The notes: a model not told the origin generated them from the sequence alone. A stretch of 20,905 nt of DNA from Rhodospirillum sp. UBA1311 (GCA_002307145.1 DBTR01000054.1:1-20905); one strand, 5' to 3'; counted from the stretch's first letter, positions 6,792 to 14,799 are shown. Made by a program: numbers and translations.

Positions 6792-7718
6792 ATGCGGATT
6801 CTGGTGGTTGGAGTGGGCGGCATCGGCGGCTATTTCGGCGGGCGGTTGCTGGAGGCGGGGCGGGACGTGCGGTTCCTGGTTCGGCCGTCGCGGGCGGCGG
6901 TTCTCGCCAAGACCGGGCTGGCGATCAAGAGCCCGCTCGGCGACTATGCGCACCCCGCGCCGCCGGTAGAGACCGCCGCCGGTGCCGATGGTCCGGCGGA
7001 TTTGATTCTCCTGAGCTGCAAGGCCTACGACCTTGAGGACGCGATCGCGTCGTTCGCGCCCGCCGTCGGGCCGGATACATTGATTCTGCCGTTGTTGAAC
7101 GGCATGGCGCACATGGATGCGCTCGATGCCCGCTTCGGCAGCGCACGGGTGTTGGGCGGGCTCTGCCAGATTTCGTCGGGACGGGATGCGGAGGGGCGGA
7201 TTCTCCACTTCAACGACATCCATAACCTCGTCTGCGGCGACCGCGCCGATCCCCGATCCCCGGCGATCGCACGGGTCGAGGCGGCGTTGGGCGGCGCGGG
7301 CTTCGTGCTGCGGATCTCACCCGCGATCGTCCAGGAAATGTGGGAAAAGTGGGTGTTCATTGCCGCCTGCGCCGGGATCACTTGCCTGATGCGCGCGGGC
7401 GTCGGCGACATCGTCGCGGCGGGTGGTGCGCCGGTCATCGAAGCGCTGTTCGACGAATGCTGCAAGATCGCCGCGAGCCAGGGCTTTCCGCCGGGCGATG
7501 GATTGATCAAGCAGGCGCGGACGTTCCTGTTCAATCCGCAGTCGGCGTTGATGGCTTCGATGTTGCGCGACGTGGAGCGCGGCGCACCGACCGAGGCGGA
7601 TCATGTTCTGGGGGCGTTGCTGAAGCTCGTCACCAACGGCGTGGGCGCGCCGACGTTGAATCTCGCCTACATCAACCTCAAGGCGTATGCCGCGCGTTGC
7701 GCCCGCGAAAATCCCTGA
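6792..7718 (+). CDS. Ketopantoate reductase (PanE/ApbA) family oxidoreductase, divergent paralog
   Basis: The protein has 308 residues from the ATG at 6792, which has GGAGA upstream. Longer in-frame starts lack a site and would precede the Rossmann strand. The N-terminus MRILVVGVGGIGGYFGG is the NADP(H)-binding glycine motif, and the C-terminal helical ApbA_C domain follows from about residue 180. The family reduces 2-dehydropantoate to pantoate for coenzyme A synthesis. The catalytic lysine is in MWEKWVF (K186) and the substrate glutamate in PTEAD (E268). The two asparagines that follow the lysine in E. coli PanE are replaced here by Ile190 and Ala194. It may therefore act on a different 2-keto acid. 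No pantothenate genes are nearby. Family certain, substrate doubtful. Confidence 0.85.
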   Translation: MRILVVGVGGIGGYFGGRLLEAGRDVRFLVRPSRAAVLAKTGLAIKSPLGDYAHPAPPVETAAGADGPADLILLSCKAYDLEDAIASFAPAVGPDTLILPLLNGMAHMDALDARFGSARVLGGLCQISSGRDAEGRILHFNDIHNLVCGDRADPRSPAIARVEAALGGAGFVLRISPAIVQEMWEKWVFIAACAGITCLMRAGVGDIVAAGGAPVIEALFDECCKIAASQGFPPGDGLIKQARTFLFNPQSALMASMLRDVERGAPTEADHVLGALLKLVTNGVGAPTLNLAYINLKAYAARCARENP

Positions 7719-7741
7719 AGTTCCGCCGCCGCGCGTCCCCG

Positions 7742-7771
7742 AACCCCGCCCACACCGATGGGCGGGGTTTT
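7742..7771 (+). terminator. Rho-independent terminator after the PanE-like gene
   Basis: A perfect 11-bp stem (AACCCCGCCCA / TGGGCGGGGTT) with a 6-nt loop is followed by TTTTGCG, 23 nt after the stop codon. It separates this gene from the second ABC importer operon. Confidence 0.85.
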
Positions 7772-7797
7772 GCGTTGGCGAGACCGATAACCAGCCC

Positions 7798-7840
7798 GAA
7801 TTGACAGGCTGGTTGAATTGTGTCCATCCTTAAATATTAC
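7798..7840 (+). promoter_or_regulatory. Probable promoter region of the second ABC importer operon
   Basis: This AT-rich stretch follows the terminator. TTGAAT (7813-7818) and TATTAC (7835-7840), 16 nt apart, form a moderate sigma-70-like pair about 50 nt before the start codon. A perfect TTGACA lies at 7801-7806 but has no -10 at proper spacing. GAATTG occurs at 7798-7803 and 7815-7820, a 17-nt direct repeat that may be regulatory. Confidence 0.4.
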
Positions 7841-7889
7841 AGTTTTATGACGCTTATGTTGCGGTCACAAAAAACCAAAGGGTGGAACC

Positions 7890-8885
7890 ATGCGCTTGAC
7901 CAGGATGTTGCCGGTTTTTGTCGGACTCGCCGTCGCCGCTTCGCTGACCGCGACCGCCCATGCCGCCGACGATACGTTGTTCGTCTACACCTCGATGAAG
8001 GAATCGTTGATCGGCGGGTTGAAGGAAGCGTTCGTCAAGAAGCATCCCGAGATCAAGATGGACCACCAGTCGGCGGGCGCGGGCAAGCTGATGGCGAAGA
8101 TCGCGGCGGAGCGGGAATCCGGCAAGATTCTCGCCGACGTACTGTGGACTTCGGAAGTGCCGGACTTCTACCAGTTGAAGAAGGAAGGCCTCCTGATGCC
8201 CTACGTCTCGCCCGAGACCAAGGCCACGATCAATCCGTTGCCGGACTACGACGGTTCGTTCACCGCGGTGCGCCTCGGCACCCTCGGCATCGCCTACAAT
8301 ACCCGGTTTATCAAGGAAGCGCCGAAGTCCTGGGAGGACTTGAAAAAACCCGCCTACAAGGGCGCGTTCGGCGTCGCCAATCCGGCGCTTTCCGGCACCG
8401 CCTACATGTCGGTGGCGCTGCTGTCGAAGCAGTTCGGCTGGGAGTTCTTCGAGGGCCTGCGCAAGAACGGCGCAAAGATGGGCAAGGGCTCGGGCCAGGT
8501 GGTCGACGACACCGCCTCGGGCGACCTCGTCGCGAGCCTGGGCGTCGACTACATCACCCTCGACAAGGTCGGCAAGGGCGCGACGCTCGGCCTCGCCTAT
8601 CCGCCGGAAGTGCTGGTGATTCCCTCGCCGATCGCGATCTTCAAGGGCTCGCCGCATGCCGACGCGGCGAAGAAGTTCGTCGATTTCGTCCTCTCGAAGG
8701 AAGGCCAGACGATCATCGCGGGCGAAGGCACGCTGCCGGTGCGCACCGACGTCGAGGTTCCCGCCAAGTTCGGCCTGCCCGCGGTGGAGGACGCGATGAA
8801 GCGGTCGATCAAGGTCGACTACCCCGACCTGATCGCCAACAAGGAAGCGACGATCAAGACCTTCACCGACATCATGAAGAAGTGA
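7890..8885 (+). CDS. Periplasmic solute-binding protein of an AfuA/FbpA-type ABC importer
   Basis: The 331-residue protein has a clear signal peptide (MRLTRM, a hydrophobic run, then AHA-AD near residue 25). The mature protein starts LFVYTSMKESLIGG and carries the SBP_bac_6-like fold of ferric iron, organophosphate and 2-aminoethylphosphonate binders. SAGAGKLMAKIAAERESGKI lines the cleft in the first lobe. I do not see the tandem tyrosine pair used by FbpA to hold Fe(III); the equivalent region reads LGVDYITLDKVGKG, which makes a simple ferric binder less likely. GGGTGGA precedes the ATG. It is the first gene of an operon of binding protein, ATPase, fused permease and second ATPase. Role as importer receptor is certain; ligand unknown. 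Confidence 0.85.
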   Translation: MRLTRMLPVFVGLAVAASLTATAHAADDTLFVYTSMKESLIGGLKEAFVKKHPEIKMDHQSAGAGKLMAKIAAERESGKILADVLWTSEVPDFYQLKKEGLLMPYVSPETKATINPLPDYDGSFTAVRLGTLGIAYNTRFIKEAPKSWEDLKKPAYKGAFGVANPALSGTAYMSVALLSKQFGWEFFEGLRKNGAKMGKGSGQVVDDTASGDLVASLGVDYITLDKVGKGATLGLAYPPEVLVIPSPIAIFKGSPHADAAKKFVDFVLSKEGQTIIAGEGTLPVRTDVEVPAKFGLPAVEDAMKRSIKVDYPDLIANKEATIKTFTDIMKK

Positions 8886-8909
8886 TCCCGTCCTCTTGAA
8901 CCGTGACTG

Positions 8910-8932
8910 GGGCGGCGCGCGACGTGCCGCCC
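8910..8932 (+). other. Intercistronic hairpin after the second binding-protein gene
   Basis: GGGCGGC / GCCGCCC forms a 7-bp stem that extends by one G-T wobble and one further pair, with a 5-nt loop. It lies 24 nt after the binding-protein stop and 19 nt before the ATPase start. No T-run follows. It resembles the hairpin at 1753-1777 and may likewise favour binding-protein mRNA over the rest of the operon. Confidence 0.5.
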
Positions 8933-8951
8933 TGCCGGAGGGTGTTGTTCA

Positions 8952-10037
8952 ATGGCTGACGTGCGTATCCAGGGTGTCGCCAAGCGCTATGGCGATCGGG
9001 CGGTGCTTGCCGATCTCGATCTCGTCATTCCCGACGGCGAATGCTTCACCCTCCTGGGGCCTTCGGGGTGCGGCAAGACGGTGCTGTTGCGGTTGGTGGC
9101 GGGGTTCGAGACTCCTGCGGCGGGGCGGATCTCGCTCGGCGAGGTGATCGTCGCCGACGCCGCCGACGGCACCATGGTGCCGCCGAACGAGCGCGGCATC
9201 GGCATGGTGTTCCAGGACTACGCGGTGTGGCCGCACATGACGGTCGCCGACAACGTCGCCTATCCGTTGAAGCTGGCGCGGGTGCCGGTCGAAGACCTGC
9301 GCCGCCGCACCCAGGCGGCGGTCGAGATGGTCGGGCTGAAGGGCATGGAAACGCGGCTGCCGTCGGAACTTTCCGGCGGCCAGCAGCAGCGCGTCGCGCT
9401 TGCCCGGGCGCTGGTCTCCGAGCCCCGCCTGTTGCTGCTCGACGAACCGCTGAACAACCTCGACGCCAACCTTCGCGAGGAAATGCGCTTCGAGATCAAG
9501 AGCCTGCAAAAGACCCTGGGGGTCACGGTGTTCTACGTTACCCACGACCAGGAGATCGCGCTCGGGATTTCCGATCGCGTCGCGGTGATGGATGCCAAGG
9601 GACGGCTGCGCCAGATCGGCACGCCCGAGGAGATCTACGAACGCCCCGCCGACGCCTTCGTCTTCGGCTTTCTCGGTCTCGCCAACTTCCTCCCGGTGCG
9701 GCGCGACGCCTCGGGCTGGCGGGTCGGCGCGGACGGCCCGGCCTGGACCGAAGCGCCCCCCGACCTCGGCGACGAAACCCTGTTCGCGGGATTCCGCCCG
9801 AGCGACGTGATCCTCTCCCGCGAGGGCGAAGGCCTGGCGGGAACGGTGATCCGCGCGAGCTTCCTCGGCGCGATGATGGACTACCTGATCGACGTCGGCG
9901 GCACCTCGATCCGCGCCGCGCTCAACAGCCACGACTGCCTCGACAAAGGCCTGATGTTCGCCGAGGGCGAGGCCTGCCGCGTCGGCCTCGCGGCGTTCCA
10001 CTGGTTCCCCCACACCTCCCTGGAGGACGCCCAATGA
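8952..10037 (+). CDS. ABC importer ATPase 1 (AfuC/FbpC/PotA type)
   Basis: The 361-residue cytoplasmic ATPase has all motifs intact: Walker A GPSGCGKT (residues 36-43), Q-loop MVFQDYAVWPH (Q88), signature LSGGQQQR (140-147), Walker B LLLLDEP (D164, E165), D-loop NNLD and H-loop VTHDQ (H198). A TOBE-like C-terminal domain follows from about residue 240. GGAGGG lies about 10 nt before the ATG. Its stop overlaps the next start (ATGA), so it is coupled to the fused permease. It pairs with, or competes against, the second ATPase at the operon end, to which it aligns without gaps through the motif region. Confidence 0.92.
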   Translation: MADVRIQGVAKRYGDRAVLADLDLVIPDGECFTLLGPSGCGKTVLLRLVAGFETPAAGRISLGEVIVADAADGTMVPPNERGIGMVFQDYAVWPHMTVADNVAYPLKLARVPVEDLRRRTQAAVEMVGLKGMETRLPSELSGGQQQRVALARALVSEPRLLLLDEPLNNLDANLREEMRFEIKSLQKTLGVTVFYVTHDQEIALGISDRVAVMDAKGRLRQIGTPEEIYERPADAFVFGFLGLANFLPVRRDASGWRVGADGPAWTEAPPDLGDETLFAGFRPSDVILSREGEGLAGTVIRASFLGAMMDYLIDVGGTSIRAALNSHDCLDKGLMFAEGEACRVGLAAFHWFPHTSLEDAQ

Positions 10038-11731
10038 CCGCCGCAGTCAATCGCGGGTCGCGCGTCGGCACCTCGCAAATCCTCCTCGGGCTGTCGATCG
10101 CGATCCTGGTGATCGTCGTCGCGGTGCCGGTGCTGCTGATCTTCCTCAACGCCTTCTGGGTCGACGGCGCGTTCAACGTTGCCGACGTGGTCAAGGTGCT
10201 GCGCGAGCCCGACACCTACCAGGCGCTGGTCAACTCGCTGATCCTCGCCTCGGGCGTGACCGTCACCGGCACCATCGTCGGCACTTTCTTCGCCTGGCTG
10301 GTGACGCGCACCGACCTGCCGTTCAAGGGTACGATGAAGGTGCTGTTCCTGGTGCCGTTCATGCTGCCCTCGTTCATCGGCGCGCTGGCGTGGAAGATGT
10401 TGCTCTCGCCGCGCTCCGGCTACATCAACCGGATGTTCATGGACGTGTTCGGTTTGGATGGCCCGGTGTTCGACATCTACACCTACGGCGGGATCATCCT
10501 GGTCGAGACGATGTACCTGTTCCCGTTCGTGTTCATCCAGGTGGCGGGCGCGCTGGAGCGAATGGACCCGACCCTGGAGGAATCCGCGCGGATCTCGGGC
10601 GCGAACCTGTTCACCATCACCCGGCGGATCACCATTCCGCTGGTGATGCCGTCGATCCTCTCCGGCTCGCTGTTGATCATGCTCTACTCGATGGCCCACT
10701 TCGGCACCGTCGCGGTGCTCGGCATCGAGGCGGGGATCTACAACATCCCGACCCTGATCTACGAAAAGATCCACCAGAGCGCGGGCAGCTTCGCCTCGAT
10801 CCGCACCGGCACGGTGCTGGCGACGGTGCTGGTGATCACCGCCGCGTTCATCCTCTGGCTGCAGAACCGGGTGCTGTCGCGCGGCAAGTACCAGATCATC
10901 GCGGGCAAGAGCTTCCGCCCGACGCAATTGAAGCTGCGGGGTTTGCGGGTTCCGCTGTTGCTGTTCTGCATCGCCTACATCGGCTTCACCATCGTCTTGC
11001 CGACGGCGACGATCTTCATGGTCGGCGCGCTCAAAACCTACGGCCTGCCGTTCACCGCCGAGAACATGACCTTCTACAACTACAAATTCATCCTGTTCGA
11101 GTGGCAGCTGACCAAGGACGCGATCTGGAACAGCATCAGCCTCGGCCTCGCGGCGGCGGCGATCACGATGTTCGCAGGGGTGATCATCAGCTACGTGATC
11201 GTCAAGATGAAGGTGCGCGGCAAGGGCATCCTCGAATTCCTCGGCATGCTGCCGTTCTCGGTGCCGGGCTCGGTGATCGCGCTCGGCGTGATCCTGGCGT
11301 GGTCGGGCAAGTACGGCGTCAACCTCTACAATACCGTCTGGATCATCCTCGTCGCCTACATCGCCCGCTACATGGCGTTCTCGCTCAAAGCCAACTCGGC
11401 GGCGCTGGAACAAGTCCATGACTCCCTGGTCGAGGCGGCGCGCGCTTCGGGCGCGACGATGTGGCAGGCGTTGCGCGACGTGGTGGTGCCGCTGGTGCGG
11501 CCCGGCATGGTCGCGGCGTTCTTCCTGATCTTCCTGCCCGCGCTCCGCGAGCTGACGGTGTCGGTGATGCTCTACGGACCGACGACGCGGACCATCGGCG
11601 TGGCGATCTACACCCTCTCGGAAGACGGCGAGACGGTCTATTCGGCGGCGCTGGCGGGGATCGCGCTCGTGATCATCGTGTTCGGCGAAAGCGTGATCAA
11701 GCGGCTGTTCAAAGTCGGGCGCAAGGGGTAG
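10034..11731 (+). CDS. Fused two-domain ABC permease (AfuB/FbpB/ThiP type)
   Basis: The 565-residue inner-membrane protein joins two BPD_transp_1 domains in one chain. Each domain has about six helices and an EAA loop: ESARISGANLFTITRRITIP at about residues 183-203 and EAARASGATMWQALRDVVVP at about 467-486. This layout is typical of ferric-iron and organophosphate importers (FbpB, AfuB), where one polypeptide forms the whole channel. The ATG at 10034 overlaps the ATPase stop by 4 nt and has TGGAGG in front. One polypeptide offers two coupling loops, so each could contact a different ATPase of the operon. Family certain, substrate unknown. Confidence 0.92.
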   Translation: MTAAVNRGSRVGTSQILLGLSIAILVIVVAVPVLLIFLNAFWVDGAFNVADVVKVLREPDTYQALVNSLILASGVTVTGTIVGTFFAWLVTRTDLPFKGTMKVLFLVPFMLPSFIGALAWKMLLSPRSGYINRMFMDVFGLDGPVFDIYTYGGIILVETMYLFPFVFIQVAGALERMDPTLEESARISGANLFTITRRITIPLVMPSILSGSLLIMLYSMAHFGTVAVLGIEAGIYNIPTLIYEKIHQSAGSFASIRTGTVLATVLVITAAFILWLQNRVLSRGKYQIIAGKSFRPTQLKLRGLRVPLLLFCIAYIGFTIVLPTATIFMVGALKTYGLPFTAENMTFYNYKFILFEWQLTKDAIWNSISLGLAAAAITMFAGVIISYVIVKMKVRGKGILEFLGMLPFSVPGSVIALGVILAWSGKYGVNLYNTVWIILVAYIARYMAFSLKANSAALEQVHDSLVEAARASGATMWQALRDVVVPLVRPGMVAAFFLIFLPALRELTVSVMLYGPTTRTIGVAIYTLSEDGETVYSAALAGIALVIIVFGESVIKRLFKVGRKG

Positions 11732-11736
11732 GCGGG

Positions 11737-12792
11737 ATGGCATACATCGAACTCGAAGACGTCACCAAGCGCTTCGGCGTCGTCACCGCCGTCGACCGCC
11801 TCAACCTTTCGATCGAGCAGGGAGAATGCGTCGCCATGCTCGGTCCCTCGGGCTGCGGCAAAACCACCACGCTCCGGATGTTCGCGGGCTTCGAGGACCT
11901 GGACGGCGGCGAGATCCGCGTCGGCAAGCGGATCATCTCGTCGAAGAAAACCCACTACTACCTGCCGCCGGAGGACCGCAACTTCGGCATGGTGTTCCAG
12001 GCGTTCGCGGTCTGGCCGCACCTCACGGTGTACGAAAACGTCGCCTTCCCCCTGCAAATCCGGAAATTGCCGAAGGCGGAGGTGCAGGCGCGCGCCGAGG
12101 AGGCGCTCAAGCACACCAACCTCTTCCATGTCCGCGACAGTTCGCCCGAGGATCTTTCGGGCGGCGGCAAGCAGCGCGTCGCGCTTGCCCGCGCGCTCGC
12201 GATCCGTCCCGACGTGATGCTGCTGGACGAACCCCTGTCTTCCCTCGACCCGCACTTCCGCGAGGAGATGCGCTTCGAGATCAAGGACCTGCAACGCCGT
12301 TTCAACCACTCGATCCTCTACGTCACGCACGATCAGTCGGAGGCCATGGCGCTTTCCGACCGGATTTTGGTGATGCGGCTCGGCGTGGTCCAGCAGGTCG
12401 GCACGCCCTTGGAAATCTATGGCGCGCCCGCCAACCGTTTCGTCTTCGAGTTCATCGGCCTGTCGTCGTTCCTTCAGGTCGCCCTGCGCGACGGCCGCAT
12501 GGAGGTGGGCGGGGCATCCTATGCTCCGCCCCTGCCTCCGCCTGCCGAACTCGTGGTGCAAGGGGGTGCATGGCTTGCCGCGCGCCCCAACGAAATCGCC
12601 TTCACTGCCGAGGGTGGGGTGAGGGCGACGGTGCTCAGGAAGGCGTTCCTGGGCGAGGTGATGGATTATCGCGTTGCGGTCGGCGATGCCGAGGTGCGGG
12701 TGCAGACCTCGCGCCGCGACCCTGGCCCGGCGGTGGGGGAGGCCTGCGGTCTCGTCTTCGAACGGCCGCGCTGGTATCCCCTCGCCGAGTGA
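11737..12792 (+). CDS. ABC importer ATPase 2, with altered signature motif
   Basis: The 351-residue ATPase starts at the ATG at 11737, 5 nt after the permease stop, with AAGGGG upstream. Walker A GPSGCGKT (36-43), Q88 in MVFQAFAVWPH, Walker B MLLDEP (D164, E165), D-loop SSLD and H-loop VTHDQ (H198) are intact and sit at the same positions as in ATPase 1. The signature reads LSGGGKQR, so the last residue of LSGGQ (position 144) is Gly instead of Gln. A TOBE-like C-terminal region follows. It is the final gene of the importer operon and may form a heterodimer with ATPase 1 on the fused permease. Gene ends 3 nt from the convergent mntH stop. Confidence 0.92.
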   Translation: MAYIELEDVTKRFGVVTAVDRLNLSIEQGECVAMLGPSGCGKTTTLRMFAGFEDLDGGEIRVGKRIISSKKTHYYLPPEDRNFGMVFQAFAVWPHLTVYENVAFPLQIRKLPKAEVQARAEEALKHTNLFHVRDSSPEDLSGGGKQRVALARALAIRPDVMLLDEPLSSLDPHFREEMRFEIKDLQRRFNHSILYVTHDQSEAMALSDRILVMRLGVVQQVGTPLEIYGAPANRFVFEFIGLSSFLQVALRDGRMEVGGASYAPPLPPPAELVVQGGAWLAARPNEIAFTAEGGVRATVLRKAFLGEVMDYRVAVGDAEVRVQTSRRDPGPAVGEACGLVFERPRWYPLAE

Positions 12793-12795
12793 CGG

Positions 12796-14106
12796 TCAGG
12801 CGAGGCCGGGGATGTCGATGCCGAAGGTCTGCGCCAGCAGCAGCACGTTGAGGGCGAGGACGACGACGCAGCCCGCGATCGCGGCAAGGTGCAACCCGCG
12901 TGTGTTGACGTACTCGCCCATCATCTCGCGCCGCCCGGTGAAGTACACCAGCGCCAGCATCGGCACCGGCAGGGCGAAGCTCAACACCACCTGGCTCATC
13001 ACCAGGGCGTCGGTGGCGTTGACGCCCATGGCGACGACGACGAACGCGGGCAGCATGGTGATCAGGCGGCGCAGCCATACCGGGATGCGGAAGCCGACGA
13101 AGCCCTGCATGATCATCTGGCCGGCCATGGTGCCGACCACCGAGGACGAAATCCCCGAGGCGATCAGCGAGATCAGGAAGATCGCCGCCGCGCCCGCGCC
13201 CAAGAGCGGCGTGAGGGTGTGGTAGGCGGTTTCGATCTCGGCGACTTCCGGGTGACCTTCGTGGAAGGCGGCGGCGGCCATCATCACCATCGCGATGTTG
13301 ACCATTCCGGCGAGCGCCAACGCGATCACCACCTCGCGGTTGGAGAAGCTCAGGAGCTTGCGGCGCTCCGAAGGATTGCGCGCCGGGGCGCGATTCTGGG
13401 TGAGGCCGGAATGGAGGTAGACCGCGTGCGGCATCACCGTCGCGCCGACGATGCCGACGGCGATGGTGAGCGCGCCGAGGTCGGCGATCTTCGGCACCGC
13501 CATGCCGGTGACGGCGGCGGGCCAGTCGACCGGCGCGATCAGGATTTCCAGGAGGTAGCACAGGCCGATACCGCCGACCATCGCGCCGATCGCGAGTTCC
13601 ATCGGGCGGAAGCCGCGCCGCTCCAGCAGCAGGATCGCATAGGTGACGACGGCGGTGATCCCCATCCCCACCATCATCGGCACGCCGAACAGCAGCGACA
13701 GGCCGATCGCGCCGCCGATGAACTCGGCGAGGTCGGTCGCCATCGCGGCGATCTCGCTCACCACCCACATCACCAGAACCAGGGGCAGGGGGAAGTTGTC
13801 GCGGCACATCTCGGCGAGGTTGCGGTTGGTGACGATGCCGAGCTTGGCGGAGAGCGCCTGGAACAGCATGGCGATGGCGTTGGCCACCACCACCACCCAG
13901 AGCAGGGAGTAGCCGTAGTGCGAGCCGGCCTGGATGTTGGTCGCGAAGTTGCCGGGGTCCATGTACGCGATCGACGCGATCACCGCCGGCCCGGCGAACA
14001 GCAGCGCCGAGCGCAGGCCGGTGCGGCGGCCGGAAAGGACCTCGCGGATCGCGGTGGTGGTGGGGTCGATGAGGCGGGGAACCGGGCAATACGCAGACTC
14101 GGCCAT
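12796..14106 (-). CDS. mntH: Nramp-family manganese transporter MntH
   Basis: The 436-residue, proton-coupled divalent-metal importer of the inner membrane has about eleven helices. The TM1 metal-site motif DPGNFATN begins at D50 and the TM6 motif MPHAVYLHS at M225. Both are diagnostic of Nramp/MntH and supply the Asp, Asn and Met ligands for Mn2+. GGGAG precedes the ATG by 7 nt. The divergent neighbour is an MntR-type regulator, which supports manganese as the physiological metal. The 3' end is 3 nt from the stop of the second ABC operon, with no terminator seen between these convergent genes. Confidence 0.95.
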   Translation of the reverse strand: MAESAYCPVPRLIDPTTTAIREVLSGRRTGLRSALLFAGPAVIASIAYMDPGNFATNIQAGSHYGYSLLWVVVVANAIAMLFQALSAKLGIVTNRNLAEMCRDNFPLPLVLVMWVVSEIAAMATDLAEFIGGAIGLSLLFGVPMMVGMGITAVVTYAILLLERRGFRPMELAIGAMVGGIGLCYLLEILIAPVDWPAAVTGMAVPKIADLGALTIAVGIVGATVMPHAVYLHSGLTQNRAPARNPSERRKLLSFSNREVVIALALAGMVNIAMVMMAAAAFHEGHPEVAEIETAYHTLTPLLGAGAAAIFLISLIASGISSSVVGTMAGQMIMQGFVGFRIPVWLRRLITMLPAFVVVAMGVNATDALVMSQVVLSFALPVPMLALVYFTGRREMMGEYVNTRGLHLAAIAGCVVVLALNVLLLAQTFGIDIPGLA

Positions 14107-14134
14107 GGCGGAACTCCCTGTTGGAACGTATCTA

Positions 14135-14162
14135 AATATACATCATGCTATACCGTATGCAA
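14135..14162 (-). promoter_or_regulatory. Candidate mntH promoter with internal operator
   Basis: Read on the minus strand, TTGCAT (14157-14162) and TATATT (14135-14140) are 16 nt apart and lie about 30 nt upstream of the mntH ATG. The interrupted palindrome ATAC-C-GTAT (14150-14158) lies between the two boxes, and TATA...TATA (14137-14152) frames the spacer. A repressor bound here would block RNA polymerase, fitting MntR control. The site is inferred by position; no published consensus was matched base by base. Confidence 0.5.
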
Positions 14163-14164
14163 GA

Positions 14165-14181
14165 GGCTAATGATAATAGCC
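14165..14181. promoter_or_regulatory. Possible second operator (Fur/Mur- or MntR-like) in the mntH-mntR region
   Basis: GGCTA-ATGATAA-TAGCC is a 5-bp inverted repeat with a 7-nt centre. Its core TAATGATAAT matches ten consecutive bases of the classical Fur consensus. It lies just upstream of the mntH -35 box and 77 nt before the mntR start. Alphaproteobacterial mntH genes can be under Mur/Fur or MntR control, so either protein is possible. Confidence 0.35.
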
Positions 14182-14257
14182 CGGGCTTCGACGGTTGAAC
14201 CCCGGCCCGGGGTCGGATAGCTTGGCGATACGCAAGGGGTTTGCGGGGGAACGAAGA

Positions 14258-14710
14258 GTGTCGGCAAAGACCACCAAACCGGCGAGGCGCGGCCTCGTGG
14301 CGCCCGAGACCCATGTGGAAGGGTTCGAACTGGCGCGCGAAGTTCGTCGCGTCGAACTCGTCGAGGACTATGTCGAGCTGATCGCCGATCTGCTCGATGC
14401 CGACGGCGAAGTGCGCCAGGTCGACATCGCGGCGCGCATGGGCGTCGCCCAGCCGACCGTGGCGCGGATGCTGAAGCGCCTCGCCGACGACGGCCTGATC
14501 GAGCGGATGCCGTATCGCGGCACCTTCCTCACGCCCGCCGGACGCAGGCTCGCCGAAGACACCCGCGAGCGGCATCATGTCGTCGAGAACTTCCTGCTTT
14601 TCCTCGGCGTCGACGCCGCGACGGCGCGAAAGGATGCCGAGGGCATCGAGCACCACGTCAGCCCCGCGACCCTGGCGGCGTTCCGTGCCGCGCTCGCTCG
14701 CACGCTCTGA
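14258..14710 (+). CDS. mntR: Manganese-responsive regulator MntR (DtxR family)
   Basis: The protein has 150 residues from the GTG at 14258, which follows GGGGGAACGAAGA; an upstream TTG at 14195 lacks a comparable site. The winged helix lies at about residues 35-95 (VRQVDIAARMGVAQPTVARM is the recognition region). The metal-binding and dimerisation helices follow, with RHHVVENFLLFLGV and DAEGIEHHVS supplying the His and Glu ligands known in MntR. The short form without an SH3-like domain is usual for MntR (E. coli 155 residues). It would bind Mn2+ and repress mntH, which is transcribed divergently from the same 151-nt region. Confidence 0.92.
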   Translation: MSAKTTKPARRGLVAPETHVEGFELAREVRRVELVEDYVELIADLLDADGEVRQVDIAARMGVAQPTVARMLKRLADDGLIERMPYRGTFLTPAGRRLAEDTRERHHVVENFLLFLGVDAATARKDAEGIEHHVSPATLAAFRAALARTL

Positions 14711-14799
14711 GCCGCTGACCTCGCCAAATCCGAGAAAACCGCAGAAATCCGGGGATTCGGATCGCGATTGGGTTGTTCTGGCACCCGATCGTTTCTAGA

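Noticed and set aside
9881..11743. 620-codon minus-strand open frame opposite the fused permease
   Set aside because: It has the same charged, low-complexity composition with no recognisable motif and lies entirely opposite a permease with clear EAA loops and helices.
14779..14796. TGGCAC resembling a sigma-54 -24 element upstream of the first chemoreceptor
   Set aside because: The -12 GC is missing at the required spacing, so the match is only half a promoter.
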